Positions 8,394-17,838 of a DNA stretch of 64,000 nt are shown piece by piece. This DNA is from Actinomycetota bacterium (GTDB lineage Bacteria > Actinomycetota > CADDZG01 > JAHWKV01), in NCBI GenBank assembly GCA_030447305.1, contig JAUJPC010000006.1, positions 1 through 64,000 on the forward strand. Direction: 5' to 3'. The translations under genes and the position numbers were made by a program. The notes below the pieces were generated by a model. It saw only the letters and a program-made list of their open reading frames with translations. It had not been told where the DNA came from and searched no databases. The first letter of the stretch is position 1; each line of letters opens with the position of its first letter.

Positions 8394-10420
8394 CTACGAT
8401 TCATGAAAGGTCAGACCTTGTTTGCTGATCAGCCGGTGAAGAAGTTGAATTTCCGCAGCGGTTAGCCGACGTCCAATCTGCTGTTCGCAAGCTCGAATTG
8501 CACCAGCAAACTCCCTGTTTTGTCTGGTGTTGTCCCCCTTCTTTTCCAAGAAGACGAAGCCACTTCGTGCACATGACCCCCCCCGAGAGGACGTAGCGCC
8601 CGGTCGAGACCGTCCAAGTACCATTCACGTCCGACATATTGACCGGATCCCCCAAGCCGTATTCGTAGGCGTTCGCGGATCCCTCAGGAACCGGATCCAC
8701 CTGCAAAAACCGCCCCAAGTTTGGGTCGTAATAGCGTTCGCCAAAGTGGTAAAGCCCCGTTCCGTCAAGGTATCCCCCCATCCATCTCCATGGGTTCGCT
8801 GGGAGTGGACCATTGACCGCGGCCTCGGTGGCGTGCGAGCCGAAGGGATCGTAGGAGTACTTGGCCCGCTGGTTTCCGGAGGGGTCCACCAGTCCGATGA
8901 CCGAGCCTAGGCCGTCGAAGTAGTAGTAGAAGTCGTCTGCTCGGGGCCCGTCCTTGTAGATAAGGTTTCCGTAGGGATCTCGGACATAAGAGGCAGTCTG
9001 GTCCCCGGTGGTCTCGGTCTGCTTTCCGAGCATTCCGTTTTCAGTCGTTGTTGAGCCCGCCGTTGTTCGCTCGGATTGCCCCATCCCGGCGTAGCCGAAC
9101 GGAACAGCGGAACTGCCGGCCTTGGTGATGGTGGTGGTCTGGTCGACTCCGTTGTAGACCGCGCTCGGATAGACGGTGAGGCGGTCTGGTTGCCTTCAGC
9201 ATCGTAGTTGAAGCCGGAGTCGATCAGCTGATCGGCGTCGTTGAAGCTGTGGCTGCCCGCTTGGTCAGAGGTTCGGTTGGTGTTTAGATCCCAGCCGTAG
9301 TTGTAGGTGGGACCGGCCACAGTGGAGGCTTGGGTTAGCCGGCCCATCCCGTCGTAGCAGTAGTTGGTGATCTTGGCACTGAAAAAGTCGTTGATGCTTT
9401 GAATTGTGTCGGTTGCCTTCCCGGCGACCGCATTGGGGCAGGTGGTGGGGGTCGGGACCGTGTAGTTGTAGTAAAGCTCGGACAACACGTTGGTGGCTAG
9501 GTCTGAGGAGGCCCTGGTGGTCTTTATGTGGGTCAGCTTTCCGGCGTTGTCGTACTCCTGGAAGATGTGGGCGGCAAAGCCGGTGGGTGCCACGAAGCTG
9601 TTGCCGTTGTAGTTGCCTCCTCCGCTGGTGGCGTACCAGGTGTGGGAGCGCAAACCGAGCTGGTTGTATGCGAACAGATCGGTTCTGCCCGAAGGCTCGG
9701 TGATCTTGTCGAGCTCGTTGGCTTTGTTGTAACGGTAGGTGGTGGTGCCTCCCTGATCTCCGAAGCCGTGAGATTGGAGGCAGCGTCGTAGCCGTAACGC
9801 AGAATGCCGACGAGGGAAGATTTTTGGTCCCCAGACGATTGAGGTCGTCATAGGTGTAGACGGTGGTCCCGCTAGCGTCCGTGCGGGAGGTCAGGTTGCC
9901 GGCGAGATCGTAGTCCATGGCGATCGAATGGGTGGAGTCGTTAAAGGAGATGTTTTTCACCCTGTCCATGGCGTCGTACGTGTAGGTGCTCACAACCCCC
10001 TTTTCGCTCTTGGAAGTCCAAAGCCTGCCCGCTCGTCGTAGGTGAACTCCTGCGGCTCGAGGGTTCCCTCTTGCGGAGGGGTGACCTTGGTGAGCTGACG
10101 GTTCACGTAGGTGTAGATCGTCGACTTTGAGCTCTGCTGGGGAGAGGTGACGTTTTCCGGCGTGGTCGAGGTGGCAACCGTGCCGTCGGCATTGATCGTC
10201 AGAATTGAGTTGGCTCCGGTAAACATGTTCTTGGCGGAGTTGCGCCTGCCGGTAGCGCTGTACCCGTAACTGGTCCAGTTGTTGGACTCAGCCATCGGGC
10301 TGGCTGAGAGTCAAGTCCATGGCAACCGCTGGATCGCTGTTTAGCTGAACCACATCGCTCTGAATTGGGAGACCCATGGTTGGTGGTGTTCGATTGCCCG
10401 GGCCCAGCGACTCCCTCGCG
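8394..10420 (-). pseudogene. RHS/YD-repeat protein, core and C-terminal tip, frameshifted
   Basis: YD repeats are clear (STYTYDAMDRVKNISF, AMDYDLAGNLTSRTD, TTTYRYNKANELDKITE). They end in the RHS core hallmark LYHFGERYYDPNLGRFLQVD, then EYGLGDPVNMSDVNG. After the hallmark a different frame reads a tip ending in GRRLTAAEIQLLHRLISKQG. Such tips are the variable toxin or delivered domains of RHS proteins, exported or surface-attached. At least four indels break the frame, and the N-terminal part with a signal peptide is absent on this strand. A comparable N-terminal piece lies on the plus strand at 5558-5964, with IS remnants between. Confidence 0.75.
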
Positions 10421-10526
10421 TCGAGCCTCGGCTCGACGGGATTGTTCGGCCAGCCTCTCACAGCTTTCAGTGCAGCGAGGTGCTCGTACGGTCATTATTT
10501 GATAGTGACTCGAAGGGATGCCGCCC

Positions 10527-11035
10527 ATGAGTAGTACCGACCAACCACATCGATTGCATTGTTGGGCAAGGAGCCGGTCGTTACGATCGGTCGGCAGGAA
10601 CTAAAGGACAAACTAGATCGTCGAGAACCCATCAAGCTTGTCATGGCGCTAAACCGCTGGGCGTTCGATGCCAAGCACATCCCAGGATCGGTTCACTTCG
10701 ATAATCCCGAAGAGCTTTACTCAACTCTCGGGAAAAGATGACGAGATCATCGTCTATTGCTCAAATGTTGATTGCCTTTCAAACGTCGCCCTGTATCGAG
10801 CTCTCCTCCAGCACGGGTACAAAAACGTGCGTCGCTACGCCGGAGGCCTTATCGACTGGGAAGAAGCCGGACTCCCGCTCGAGGGTGAGCTGATCGAAGG
10901 CGACGCGTGCCGAGCTCTCCGGTCACCGCATCCGACGGCCGTCTCATCAGTCTCCTGCGACGGGAGGACGCCATCAGCGTCGCACACGGACATCACCGGC
11001 ACCACGAGAGGGAGGAGGAGCAGGAGGCCCACTGA
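10527..11035 (+). pseudogene. Rhodanese-like domain protein with a His-rich tail, frameshifted
   Basis: Pieces of one rhodanese-fold protein read in successive frames: VVTIGRQELKDKLDRREPIK, RWAFDAKHIPGSVHFDN, then after a +1 shift near 10735 DDEIIVYCSNVDCLSNVALY with the active-site Cys, and RRYAGGLIDWEEAGLPLEGE. A second shift near 10905 restores the first frame and gives a histidine- and glutamate-rich tail (VAHGHHRHHEREEEQ). The tail stops at 11033-11035, overlapping the next start. A third indel near 10555 would join an ATG at 10527. Family members move sulfane sulfur or bind metals. The exact return to frame and the kept overlap suggest indel errors or very recent decay. Confidence 0.7.
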
Positions 11036-11220
11036 TGCCGGCCGAGCAGCAAGGTTCCGAACTCACCTGCAAGCACTGCACCAAGGTCATGGCGTTCTGC
11101 GCCTTCTGCGAGCGACATGACTGTCCGCGTCCGATCTGCTATGGCTGCCTGCGTATCCAACTGGGGCAGTCGATGGCCCATCTGCACACTCGCGGCCCGA
11201 TGAGCACCTGTGTGGGGTAG
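11035..11220 (+). CDS. Small Cys-rich, probable zinc-binding protein
   Basis: 61 residues with paired cysteines and histidines: CKHCTKVMAFCAFCERHDC followed by PICYGCLRI and an end with HLHTRG. The spacing suggests one or two zinc sites. ATG 11035 overlaps the restored stop of the rhodanese gene (TGATG), and the pair probably forms an operon. No enzymatic motif is visible. A role in metal or redox sensing alongside the rhodanese is possible but not shown. Confidence 0.7.
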   Translation: MPAEQQGSELTCKHCTKVMAFCAFCERHDCPRPICYGCLRIQLGQSMAHLHTRGPMSTCVG

Positions 11221-11384
11221 TCGCCGTTCACTCCTAAACGACCATGTGAAACGAAACCCATCACCTGTAGGTGCGGTACTGCCGGAACCCAGAGCGTGCC
11301 CTAATGCATTGAGAATGGCTCAGGACGCGTAATGGTCAGAAACGATGCCAACCCCAAATACTGATGAAGGATCATGACTCGCTT

Positions 11385-12041
11385 TTAACTGCACCCGCAA
11401 TCCTCGCCGTTCCAAAGCTCCCAGCCCTCCTTGGCTGCGACACCGGCAATTACGAGCCCGGCGATGGGATCGGCCCACCACCATCCAAGCAAGGAGTTGG
11501 CAACCAGCCCAAAGAGCAGGATGCCTGATAGATAGGCGCAGATGTTCGTCTGCGTGGAGTCTGCGTCCAGCGACCGACTGTCGAGGTCCCGGGCAGCGGA
11601 TTTCTTCTTTTGAGCCAGCACCGGCATGACGATTAAGGACACCACGGCCAGGGCGATGCCGACCGGACTGTCCTCGGACGCAGTGCCACCCACCAGCGTC
11701 TGACCGGCTCGAATTGCGATGTAGAGAGCTAACAGAAAAAGGGCGATGGCCAGGGGCTTCTTAACCTTCTCCTCAAGCTCCTCCGCGGCATGCCCGGCTT
11801 CCTCCGACTTCAGACGCCAAATGAGGATGGAGCCGGAGGTGCTCTCGACTACCGAATCCAGAGCAAACGCCACGAGGGAGACCGACCCAGCGTAGATTCC
11901 GGCCAGCAATCCCACCACAGCCTCCAAGACGTTCCAGGTGACGGTGAAGTATTCGAGCTTGAGAGCCTGATTTAGGTGATCACGCCTGGAGGCCAATTCC
12001 ATGGGGTCGAGTGTAAGACCTTGGATCCACCGGTAAGCCAC
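11385..12041 (-). CDS. Cation transporter, CDF-like membrane domain
   Basis: 218 residues, almost entirely membrane segments. Acidic residues stand where cation diffusion facilitators bind metal: FALDSVVESTSG in one helix and DADSTQTNICAYL in another. It lacks the cytosolic C-terminal domain of classic CDFs and ends in EDCGCS, a possible metal-binding tail. The same family forms the second half of the protein at 36106-37089, which has an additional N-terminal domain. Likely role: efflux of a divalent cation from the cytosol. It is divergent from the methyltransferase gene at 12134, with about 90 bp between them for promoters. Confidence 0.75.
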   Translation of the reverse strand: MAYRWIQGLTLDPMELASRRDHLNQALKLEYFTVTWNVLEAVVGLLAGIYAGSVSLVAFALDSVVESTSGSILIWRLKSEEAGHAAEELEEKVKKPLAIALFLLALYIAIRAGQTLVGGTASEDSPVGIALAVVSLIVMPVLAQKKKSAARDLDSRSLDADSTQTNICAYLSGILLFGLVANSLLGWWWADPIAGLVIAGVAAKEGWELWNGEDCGCS

Positions 12042-12133
12042 AACCTGTACCGCTTTGAGGGGCTACGAGCCCCGGTCGAGGGTTCTAAGCTTTTCCCAGT
12101 GGTGGTCGGCGGTCACACACTAGACTCGATGCT

Positions 12134-12967
12134 ATGGGCTCCGACGGTCTTCTCTTTTCCGAGCGGTTTCCTCGCTCGTCGAAATACCATCCCGAATGGG
12201 TTATGGCCCACGCGAGCGGGGGAGCGAATGCTCTTTGGCTGACCGAGTGGCTTACGTCTTCCCTAAACTTGCGGCCCGGGATGAGAGTGCTCGATCTCGG
12301 CTGCGGTCGAGCGTCGTCATCGATCTTTTTGCATCGTGAGTTTGGCGTACAGGTGTGGGCAACCGACTTATGGTTCAGTGCCACGGAAAACATCCAACGC
12401 ATCCGGGATGCCGGTGTCGAGGACGGCGTATTCCCGCTGCACGCAGATGCAAGGTCCCTGCCCTTCGCCGGGGAGTTCTTCGATGCGATTGTCTGCATCG
12501 ACGCCTATCCCTACTTTGGGACCGACGACCTATACCTGAACTATCTGGTGCATTTCGTGAAGCCGGGCGGCATCCTGGGGATCGCGGGAGCCGGGTTGGT
12601 CACCGAATTCGAAGATCAGGTTCCCGCCCATCTGCGACAGATCTGGACTCAGGATTTGTGGTGCCTGCACTCGGCCTCGTGGTGGCGGCGACACTGGGGC
12701 AAGACGGGTCTGGTCGATATTCAGGGGGCAGACACAATGCCCGACGGCTGGCAGGTCTGGCTCGAGTGGCAGCGGACGGTATCTCCGGACAACGCTGAGG
12801 AAATTAGCGCTCTCGAAGAGGATCGAGGACAGTACCTTGGCTACGTTGGTTTGGTGGCCGGGCGCCGCCATGGAGTCGAGCTGGAGGACTACTGCTGGCC
12901 GGACACCTTGCGGTCCGCCCCAGTGGATTACACGAAAAAGCCTCTGCTCAGGACGGAGGGCTCATGA
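12134..12967 (+). CDS. SAM-dependent methyltransferase
   Basis: 277 residues with a class I methyltransferase fold. Motif I is VLDLGCGRASSSIFL, a following acidic strand is VWATDLWF, motif II/III covers FPLHADARSLPFAGEFFDAI and a post-motif is VKPGGILGIAGAG. The set resembles small-molecule methyltransferases of the UbiE/cyclopropane-synthase type; the substrate cannot be told. The stop overlaps the start of the LysE-type exporter (ATGA), so the two are co-translated and may act on related compounds, which is only an inference. Confidence 0.8.
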   Translation: MGSDGLLFSERFPRSSKYHPEWVMAHASGGANALWLTEWLTSSLNLRPGMRVLDLGCGRASSSIFLHREFGVQVWATDLWFSATENIQRIRDAGVEDGVFPLHADARSLPFAGEFFDAIVCIDAYPYFGTDDLYLNYLVHFVKPGGILGIAGAGLVTEFEDQVPAHLRQIWTQDLWCLHSASWWRRHWGKTGLVDIQGADTMPDGWQVWLEWQRTVSPDNAEEISALEEDRGQYLGYVGLVAGRRHGVELEDYCWPDTLRSAPVDYTKKPLLRTEGS

Positions 12968-13575
12968 GTCTCGAGTTCTTGTTGACATCGCTCATTGTTG
13001 TGGTGACTCCCGGCACCGGCGTTGTCTACACGATGTCGGCGGGACTCTCGCGGGGGGCCCGGGCAAGTGTGATCGCTGCGGTCGGATGCACCCTCGGCAT
13101 CGTTCCGCACATGGTGGCGGCGATCACCGGTCTCGCCGCGCTGTTACACACTAGCGCGATAGCGTTCCAGACCCTCAAGTATCTAGGCGTGGCCTATCTG
13201 CTTTACATGGCGTGGAGCATGCGAAGGAATAACGGCGGGCTTACGCTCGACGAGGATAGTGCGCCCCGGTCGGCGACGAGCGTCATCGTATCCGGCATCC
13301 TGATCAACATCCTCAATCCCAAACTCACGATCTTCTTCTTCGCATTCCTTCCCCAGTTCATCAGCGCGGATGAGCCGAATCCGCTCCGCCTGATCATGCA
13401 ACTGAGCGCCGTTTTCATGTTGCTGACTTTGGTGGTCTTCGTCGGGTACGGAAGATTCGCCGCGGCTATACGGAACCATGTCATCTCCCGTCCCCGAGTA
13501 TTGACCTGGATGCGCCGCGCCTTCGCAGGTGCATTTGTCGGTCTCGCTGCGCGCCTGGCTCTCACCGACGAGTAA
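12964..13575 (+). CDS. LysE/RhtB-family amino-acid or metabolite exporter
   Basis: 203 residues and about six membrane helices. The family start is clear (FLLTSLIVVVTPGTGVVYTM), as are the GLSRGARASVIAAVGCTLG loop and ILNPKLTIFFFAFLPQF in the middle. LysE-type permeases export amino acids such as lysine, threonine or homoserine lactones. It overlaps the upstream methyltransferase by four bases (ATGA). Confidence 0.87.
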   Translation: MSLEFLLTSLIVVVTPGTGVVYTMSAGLSRGARASVIAAVGCTLGIVPHMVAAITGLAALLHTSAIAFQTLKYLGVAYLLYMAWSMRRNNGGLTLDEDSAPRSATSVIVSGILINILNPKLTIFFFAFLPQFISADEPNPLRLIMQLSAVFMLLTLVVFVGYGRFAAAIRNHVISRPRVLTWMRRAFAGAFVGLAARLALTDE

Positions 13576-13787
13576 CGACGCGAGCACAGTCCGCAAAAGG
13601 ACTACATCTTTTGGGGTCGACTTTGTGCTTGCAGCCGGGCACTCTCCACCCCGGTGTCCCAAGAGATTCCTTAATCCCCTGAAGTAAGTGCCGATAAGCA
13701 CTAGTAGGCGGCTTGAGGGTGCATCGCCTAATGAAGAAAAAGACGTTGTTCGTAGTTCCCTACTTCGGTCAAAAGGAGTGTTTTCCC

Positions 13788-14981
13788 ATGGAAAGTCCGG
13801 CGTTGACAATCAGCAGCAGACGTTTAGCACAACCGTTAGGGTTGTCGCGTTCAAGGACGGCAGTGATCTTCTCGACGGTCGTCGCGCTGCTCGGTTTCTG
13901 TATTCCAGCCTTTGCCGGCACTCCGGAGGAGAGCAGGTACATAGTAGTTTTAAAGGGCGGGCCGGCGCGAGCCGCAGAAGTGGCCCGGGAGCATTCCGCG
14001 CGCCATGGCGCTCAAGTGGGAAGGGTCTACGAGAATGCTTTGAAGGGTTACGCGGCGGAGCTCGTTCCCCACGAGGTCGCTCAGGTAAAGCGCGACCCCC
14101 GAGTTGCATTCGTCGAGCCCGACGCGATTTCCACCATAGGCGTCACCCAGAGCAGCGCCACCTGGGGCTTGGATCGCATAGACCAGGCGTCTCTTCCGCT
14201 CAATCGCACCTTCAATTACGTCCGCACCGGTGCAGGCGTGACCGTCTACATCCTCGACACCGGCATCCGCATGAGCCACAGCCAGTTCGGGGGCCGGGCG
14301 GTCAGCGGATTCGACTTCATCGACAACGACGCCGACGCTTCCGACTGCCAGGGGCACGGAACCCATGTCGCCGGCACTGCCGGCGGGAGCAGCTACGGAG
14401 TCGCCAAGGGTGCCACTTTGATGTCGGTCAGGGTCCTGGACTGCTACGGATCGGGGTACAACTCGGGCATCATCGCCGGAGTCGACTGGGTGACCGCCCA
14501 CCACCAGGCCGGTGTTCCGGCGGTGGCCAACATGAGTCTGGGAGGATCTGCTTCTTCGGCGCTGGACCAGGCCGTCCAGAACTCGATTACCGACGGTGTT
14601 ACCTACGTCGTTGCAGCAGGAAACTCCACCGCCAACGCGTGCAACTACTCGCCGGGTCGGGTTCCGGCGGCGTTGACTACCGGGGCCTCCACCTCCACGG
14701 ACGCCAAGGCGTCATTCTCCAACCACGGAAGCTGCGTCGACTGGTATGCGCCGGGAGCGGCAATAACCTCCGCCGTCATTCAAAGCGACACGGCAACCGG
14801 AACCTGGAACGGCACTTCCATGGCTGCGCCACATACGGCAGGCGTGGCGGCTCAATACCTGCAGGGCAACAGGACGGCCAGTCCAGCCACGGTGACCAGC
14901 GCCCTCAGCTCGATCGCCACCAAGAACAAGATCAGAGAAAGCTCCACGTCCATCAAGCCCCTGCTACGAACGGCGTACTGA
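13788..14981 (+). CDS. Secreted subtilisin-like serine protease (S8, proteinase K type)
   Basis: 397 residues. ATG 13788 is chosen because AAAAGGAG lies nine bases upstream; longer in-frame starts lack such a site. A Sec signal peptide ends near CIPAFAG and is followed by an I9 inhibitor propeptide ([16 protein letters not shown]). The S8 triad is complete: Asp157 in [16 protein letters not shown], His190 in [14 protein letters not shown] and Ser344 in [17 protein letters not shown], with oxyanion Asn279 in VVAAGNST. It should be an autoprocessed extracellular endopeptidase. It stands alone as a transcription unit. Confidence 0.93.
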   Translation: MESPALTISSRRLAQPLGLSRSRTAVIFSTVVALLGFCIPAFAGTPEESRYIVVLKGGPARAAEVAREHSARHGAQVGRVYENALKGYAAELVPHEVAQVKRDPRVAFVEPDAISTIGVTQSSATWGLDRIDQASLPLNRTFNYVRTGAGVTVYILDTGIRMSHSQFGGRAVSGFDFIDNDADASDCQGHGTHVAGTAGGSSYGVAKGATLMSVRVLDCYGSGYNSGIIAGVDWVTAHHQAGVPAVANMSLGGSASSALDQAVQNSITDGVTYVVAAGNSTANACNYSPGRVPAALTTGASTSTDAKASFSNHGSCVDWYAPGAAITSAVIQSDTATGTWNGTSMAAPHTAGVAAQYLQGNRTASPATVTSALSSIATKNKIRESSTSIKPLLRTAY

Positions 14982-14984
14982 CCT

Positions 14985-15412
14985 TGACGGATCAGGGTGC
15001 CAGGTTCCTTCGTCCCATCGTGGCCGCTATTAGAGTTATCTGAGCCCGTCCAGGTTTTTCGAATTCGAACTGGTTTGAGCAACGGGTTTTCGGTTATCCT
15101 CTAATCGTCCTCCCCGGCGTCTTTTTAGCGTCTTTCCTTGGCTGATGCTAAAAACAAAGAGTCGCCTCGAGCGTGCCCCCGCACCGTTCGAGGCGGCCGG
15201 GGTGGACCCAACATCCTCTGGACTCCTATCCAATCCTCTGGACTCCTATCCAACGGCTGTCTGCCACCTGCGGGATCCAAATGTTCCAACCCGGGGCCCG
15301 CGGGGAATCTCTCTATGACGGACAGGACAGCCATGCGCGGCAAACGCGGCCCTATGCGGCAACGTGCGGGCCGGCTGTTAGGCTTCCGAAACGAACGTGG
15401 AGGAGGAAAGCA
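14985..15412. other. Intergenic region with a short tandem repeat
   Basis: No convincing gene. The only structure seen is the 20-bp duplication at 15213-15252, reported separately. An in-frame extension of the downstream gene runs through this region but has no codon pattern or start signal supporting it. Confidence 0.5.
15213..15252. repeat. 20-bp tandem duplication
   Basis: ATCCTCTGGACTCCTATCCA occurs twice head to tail (15213-15232 and 15233-15252) upstream of the hypothetical gene at 15413. A slippage duplication is the simplest explanation; no function is evident. Confidence 0.85.
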
Positions 15413-16288
15413 TTGGCTGATCTAGATATTGACACCCTTGTGCTGGAGCGCGGGAAACACTCTTTCGCCGACCAGGGAATGAACGTTTTGGAGGCGGTGT
15501 CTGCGATATCACCCAACGAAAAGTTCGGTGACAGCCCGAGATCGGTGAGCCCGGTCATTTCTGCCTTTTTGAAGGAGTGGAATGATGCGCTGGACGACGA
15601 GCCTCGCCAGGAGCTCAAGCGCTTCATCCCGAAGATAGTCGGATCGATTCTGACCGAGGACGTAGAGGAGTTCCGCGCTTGGTTGGCGACGGACTGGCTC
15701 GTGCGAGTTCAGGCTCCGGCCTGGTTGCGGGCCGCCGGACTCCTGGAATTTGCGCAAGCTCTCGGGGAACAGGATCCCGTCGTGGTTCCTGATCAGGCTA
15801 GAGCCGTCCAGAAGCTGTTGGACGAGGCGGCCGCCTACGCCAACGTGGGTGCCAAGGACCTGTCCAAGGAGTGGGGTGAGGCCGGTGAAGCCGCCTGGGC
15901 AAAGGTGGGCCCCAAGGCGTGGGAGTCTGCCACCAACGGCGTGAAGATGGCGGTGCGCAGAGCTACGACCATCGGGCAGAACGCTGCCATGGCCGCTGCG
16001 GGAGTAGGCCTCAGGTACGCGGCACGAGACGCTGCGGTCGAGGTCTCTTGCGATGCCGCCTGGGATGCAGCCTTCATCGTTGCGTGGAAGGCCGCCCTTC
16101 CGGTGGGAGGCTTCACCTCCGGTGAGGCCAGCGCGAAGGCGACCGAAGCGCTGGCGCCTGTCGCCCAGGACCTGGAGAGAAAGCAGTTCGAGCTGCTGGA
16201 CACCCTCATCAACACCCGCAGGGTGCCCGAGGAGTATGTGTCCAAGGATTATGAGGGGCAGGAAAAGCGTACGTCGAAAGACTTCTAG
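15413..16288 (+). CDS. Conserved-looking alanine-rich hypothetical protein
   Basis: 291 residues from TTG 15413, which has a strong site (GGAGGAGG) just upstream. The N-terminal half (LDIDTLVLERGKHSFADQG, SPVISAFLKEWNDALDDE, DWLVRVQAPAWL) is globular and conserved-looking. The C-terminal half contains Ala-rich helices with repeated AA-W-D-AA patterns (YAARDAAVEVSCDAAWDAA). No catalytic motif or signal peptide is recognisable. It belongs to a type of actinobacterial hypothetical protein with alanine-rich helical repeats, and its function is unknown. A tiny membrane ORF follows immediately and may be in the same unit. Confidence 0.7.
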   Translation: MADLDIDTLVLERGKHSFADQGMNVLEAVSAISPNEKFGDSPRSVSPVISAFLKEWNDALDDEPRQELKRFIPKIVGSILTEDVEEFRAWLATDWLVRVQAPAWLRAAGLLEFAQALGEQDPVVVPDQARAVQKLLDEAAAYANVGAKDLSKEWGEAGEAAWAKVGPKAWESATNGVKMAVRRATTIGQNAAMAAAGVGLRYAARDAAVEVSCDAAWDAAFIVAWKAALPVGGFTSGEASAKATEALAPVAQDLERKQFELLDTLINTRRVPEEYVSKDYEGQEKRTSKDF

Positions 16289-16296
16289 GAGGGATC

Positions 16297-16395
16297 TTGG
16301 TCAAGCTGATTAAGTGGACGGTCGCCGGCTGGCTGGTGTGGTGCGGCTGGCTGGTGTTCAGGGACAACGTCTGGGCCACTTACCGGCCGGGCTAA
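16297..16395 (+). CDS. 32-residue tryptophan-rich membrane miniprotein
   Basis: TTG 16297 is preceded at ideal spacing by AGGAGGG (16287-16293), which overlaps the stop of the upstream gene. The product (VKLIKWTVAGWLVWCGWLVF then a short charged tail) is one hydrophobic segment with four Trp residues within or beside it. The close ribosome site and coherent composition support a real small membrane protein. No homologue can be named from sequence alone. Confidence 0.5.
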   Translation: MVKLIKWTVAGWLVWCGWLVFRDNVWATYRPG

Positions 16396-16493
16396 GTCGG
16401 ACGGCCGGCCCATCGAATGCACCGTTGAGAAAACTTCAAAGATCCGGGAAATCTCAGTACTGCATTTAACAATTACCGGTCAGAATTGGCCGG

Positions 16494-17267
16494 ATGCTCT
16501 TCACGCTGCGAATCTCTCTTCCCGACCGCCCGGGTACGCTAGGCAGGTTGGCGACCGCGTTTGGTCAAGGAGGCGCCAACATCCTGACCCTGGACGTCGT
16601 CGACAACGAAGCCGGCATCGCCGTGGACGACATGGTGATAGAGGCTCCTGAAGGCATGCAAAGCGCACTCCGGTTGGCTAACGACATGGTGCCCGGACTG
16701 GTAGTGGAAGATCTCCGGCCGGTTGAGGCGTTCCAGGACCACATGTCTCCAATGGAGCTCGCCGTGGCCCTGGCTGAGGCCAAGGGCAGGCAGCCGGTTC
16801 TGGAGATCCTGGTCGAGCGGCTTCCGGAGGCGCTGACGTCGGACTGGTGCGTCGTTTTGTCGTCGGGGCAGGATCACCAGGTAAATCCGCTGTCTTCGAG
16901 CATTGGTGCGCCGTCCATGGCCGAAGTGCGAGTGTCCTGGCTCCCATTGAATGGGGCAATAAGACTTCCGCCGGCCGCTTGGATGCCCTCCTCATGGACC
17001 GAGGGACCTGCAGCACGGGACGGCCAGGGAAAGTTCGAACTTGCGGCGGCCCCGATTTTCGACGCTTGCACGGCGGCGCTAATCGGACGGCGCAACGGAC
17101 CCCAGTACAGAAAATCGGAGTTGATGGAGTTCGAGTTGCTCGCCCGCATAGCTAGTTCGTGCCAGTCCAGCTCCGAGATGCACCCGCTTTCTGGGGTCGG
17201 AGATCATTTATGCCGCCCGGCCCCAATTTCGCCCGGGGCCCCATATGGCCAATCCGGTTTAAGCTAG
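16494..17267 (+). CDS. ACT-domain protein with possible GAF-like C-terminal region
   Basis: 257 residues. Residues 1-75 form an ACT domain (FTLRISLPDRPGTLGRLATA, then GGANILTLDVVD), a small module that binds amino acids or similar ligands to regulate enzymes or transcription. The remainder has a pattern reminiscent of GAF sensor domains (KFELAAAPIFDACTAALIGR, then SELMEFELLARIA) without catalytic residues. The last 30 residues are low in pattern, so a late frameshift is possible. It was probably a ligand sensor; its partner is unknown. Confidence 0.7.
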   Translation: MLFTLRISLPDRPGTLGRLATAFGQGGANILTLDVVDNEAGIAVDDMVIEAPEGMQSALRLANDMVPGLVVEDLRPVEAFQDHMSPMELAVALAEAKGRQPVLEILVERLPEALTSDWCVVLSSGQDHQVNPLSSSIGAPSMAEVRVSWLPLNGAIRLPPAAWMPSSWTEGPAARDGQGKFELAAAPIFDACTAALIGRRNGPQYRKSELMEFELLARIASSCQSSSEMHPLSGVGDHLCRPAPISPGAPYGQSGLS

Positions 17268-17352
17268 GGTTCTCAGGGCTAAGGGCACGCCCGTGCAAAA
17301 CGACAGTGGATGTGATGGACGAGTCGTTGGGTGTCCTGGGGGAGTGACATCT

Positions 17353-17423
17353 GGCGGCGTGGCCGAGTGGCTAGGCACCGGTCTGCAAAACCGTTTACTC
17401 CAGTTCAATTCTGGACGCCGCCT
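17353..17423 (+). tRNA. tRNA-Cys (GCA)
   Basis: The cloverleaf folds with acceptor GGCGGCG/CGCCGCC, D-arm GCCGAGTGGCTAGGC, anticodon loop CTGCAAA and T-arm TCCAG-TTCAATT-CTGGA. The anticodon is GCA and the discriminator base is U, a cysteine identity element. The 3' CCA is not encoded. One pair at the base of the anticodon stem is mismatched. Confidence 0.92.
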
Positions 17424-17433
17424 CTAAGTGCAA

Positions 17434-17480
17434 AAGGGTTCTCCGCTCTTCGCGACGGGGCGGGACCCTTGTGTTTGTTT
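17434..17480 (+). terminator. Probable intrinsic terminator after tRNA-Cys
   Basis: AAGGGT (17434-17439) pairs with ACCCTT (17465-17470), with further G-U and C-G pairs inside. The hairpin is followed by a T-rich run (GTGTTTGTTTCT). It lies just downstream of the tRNA. Confidence 0.5.
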
Positions 17481-17838
17481 CTATGGCTCCTCGGGGATGA
17501 TCGCCCACAGAGTCAGGTAGATAAATTCCGGTAATCGCGAGGGTGGCGATGATGAAGACGATCCGGGCCGTGGTCGGGCGCAAGCCCCTTCATTCGGAAC
17601 CGCTTGGCGGACTCCGTCGGAATCGGTATTTTTGGAACGGCGCAACGGCTTGCTACTTGGTACCTGCAGGGCCACCCCCGGGACATACGTTGTGGCGCAT
17701 AGGCAATCGGATGCCTACCCAACATGGGACGGCGCACGAGAGTAGTCGATAGGATCAAGGGACTGGCTCAAGGCGGCGGGAGCCCGGCGCGCCTGACCGG
17801 AGGATGCGAACCGACGTTTTGGAAAGGAGTGGACCCCG
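17481..17838. other. Intergenic region with no supported gene
   Basis: Several short frames exist on both strands, but none has a recognisable domain. The final 20 bases hold the ribosome site (GGAAAGGAG) of the membrane-protein gene starting at 17839. Confidence 0.45.

Noticed and set aside
10725-10745. GGGAAAA as a programmed frameshift site in the rhodanese gene
   Set aside because: The codon register at this heptamer does not fit a -1 slip, and the needed change is +1. Further indels in the same gene point to mutation or error instead.
15173-15412. Extended start of the alanine-rich protein
   Set aside because: It would translate the tandem repeat and a low-complexity leader. TTG 15413 has a strong ribosome site.
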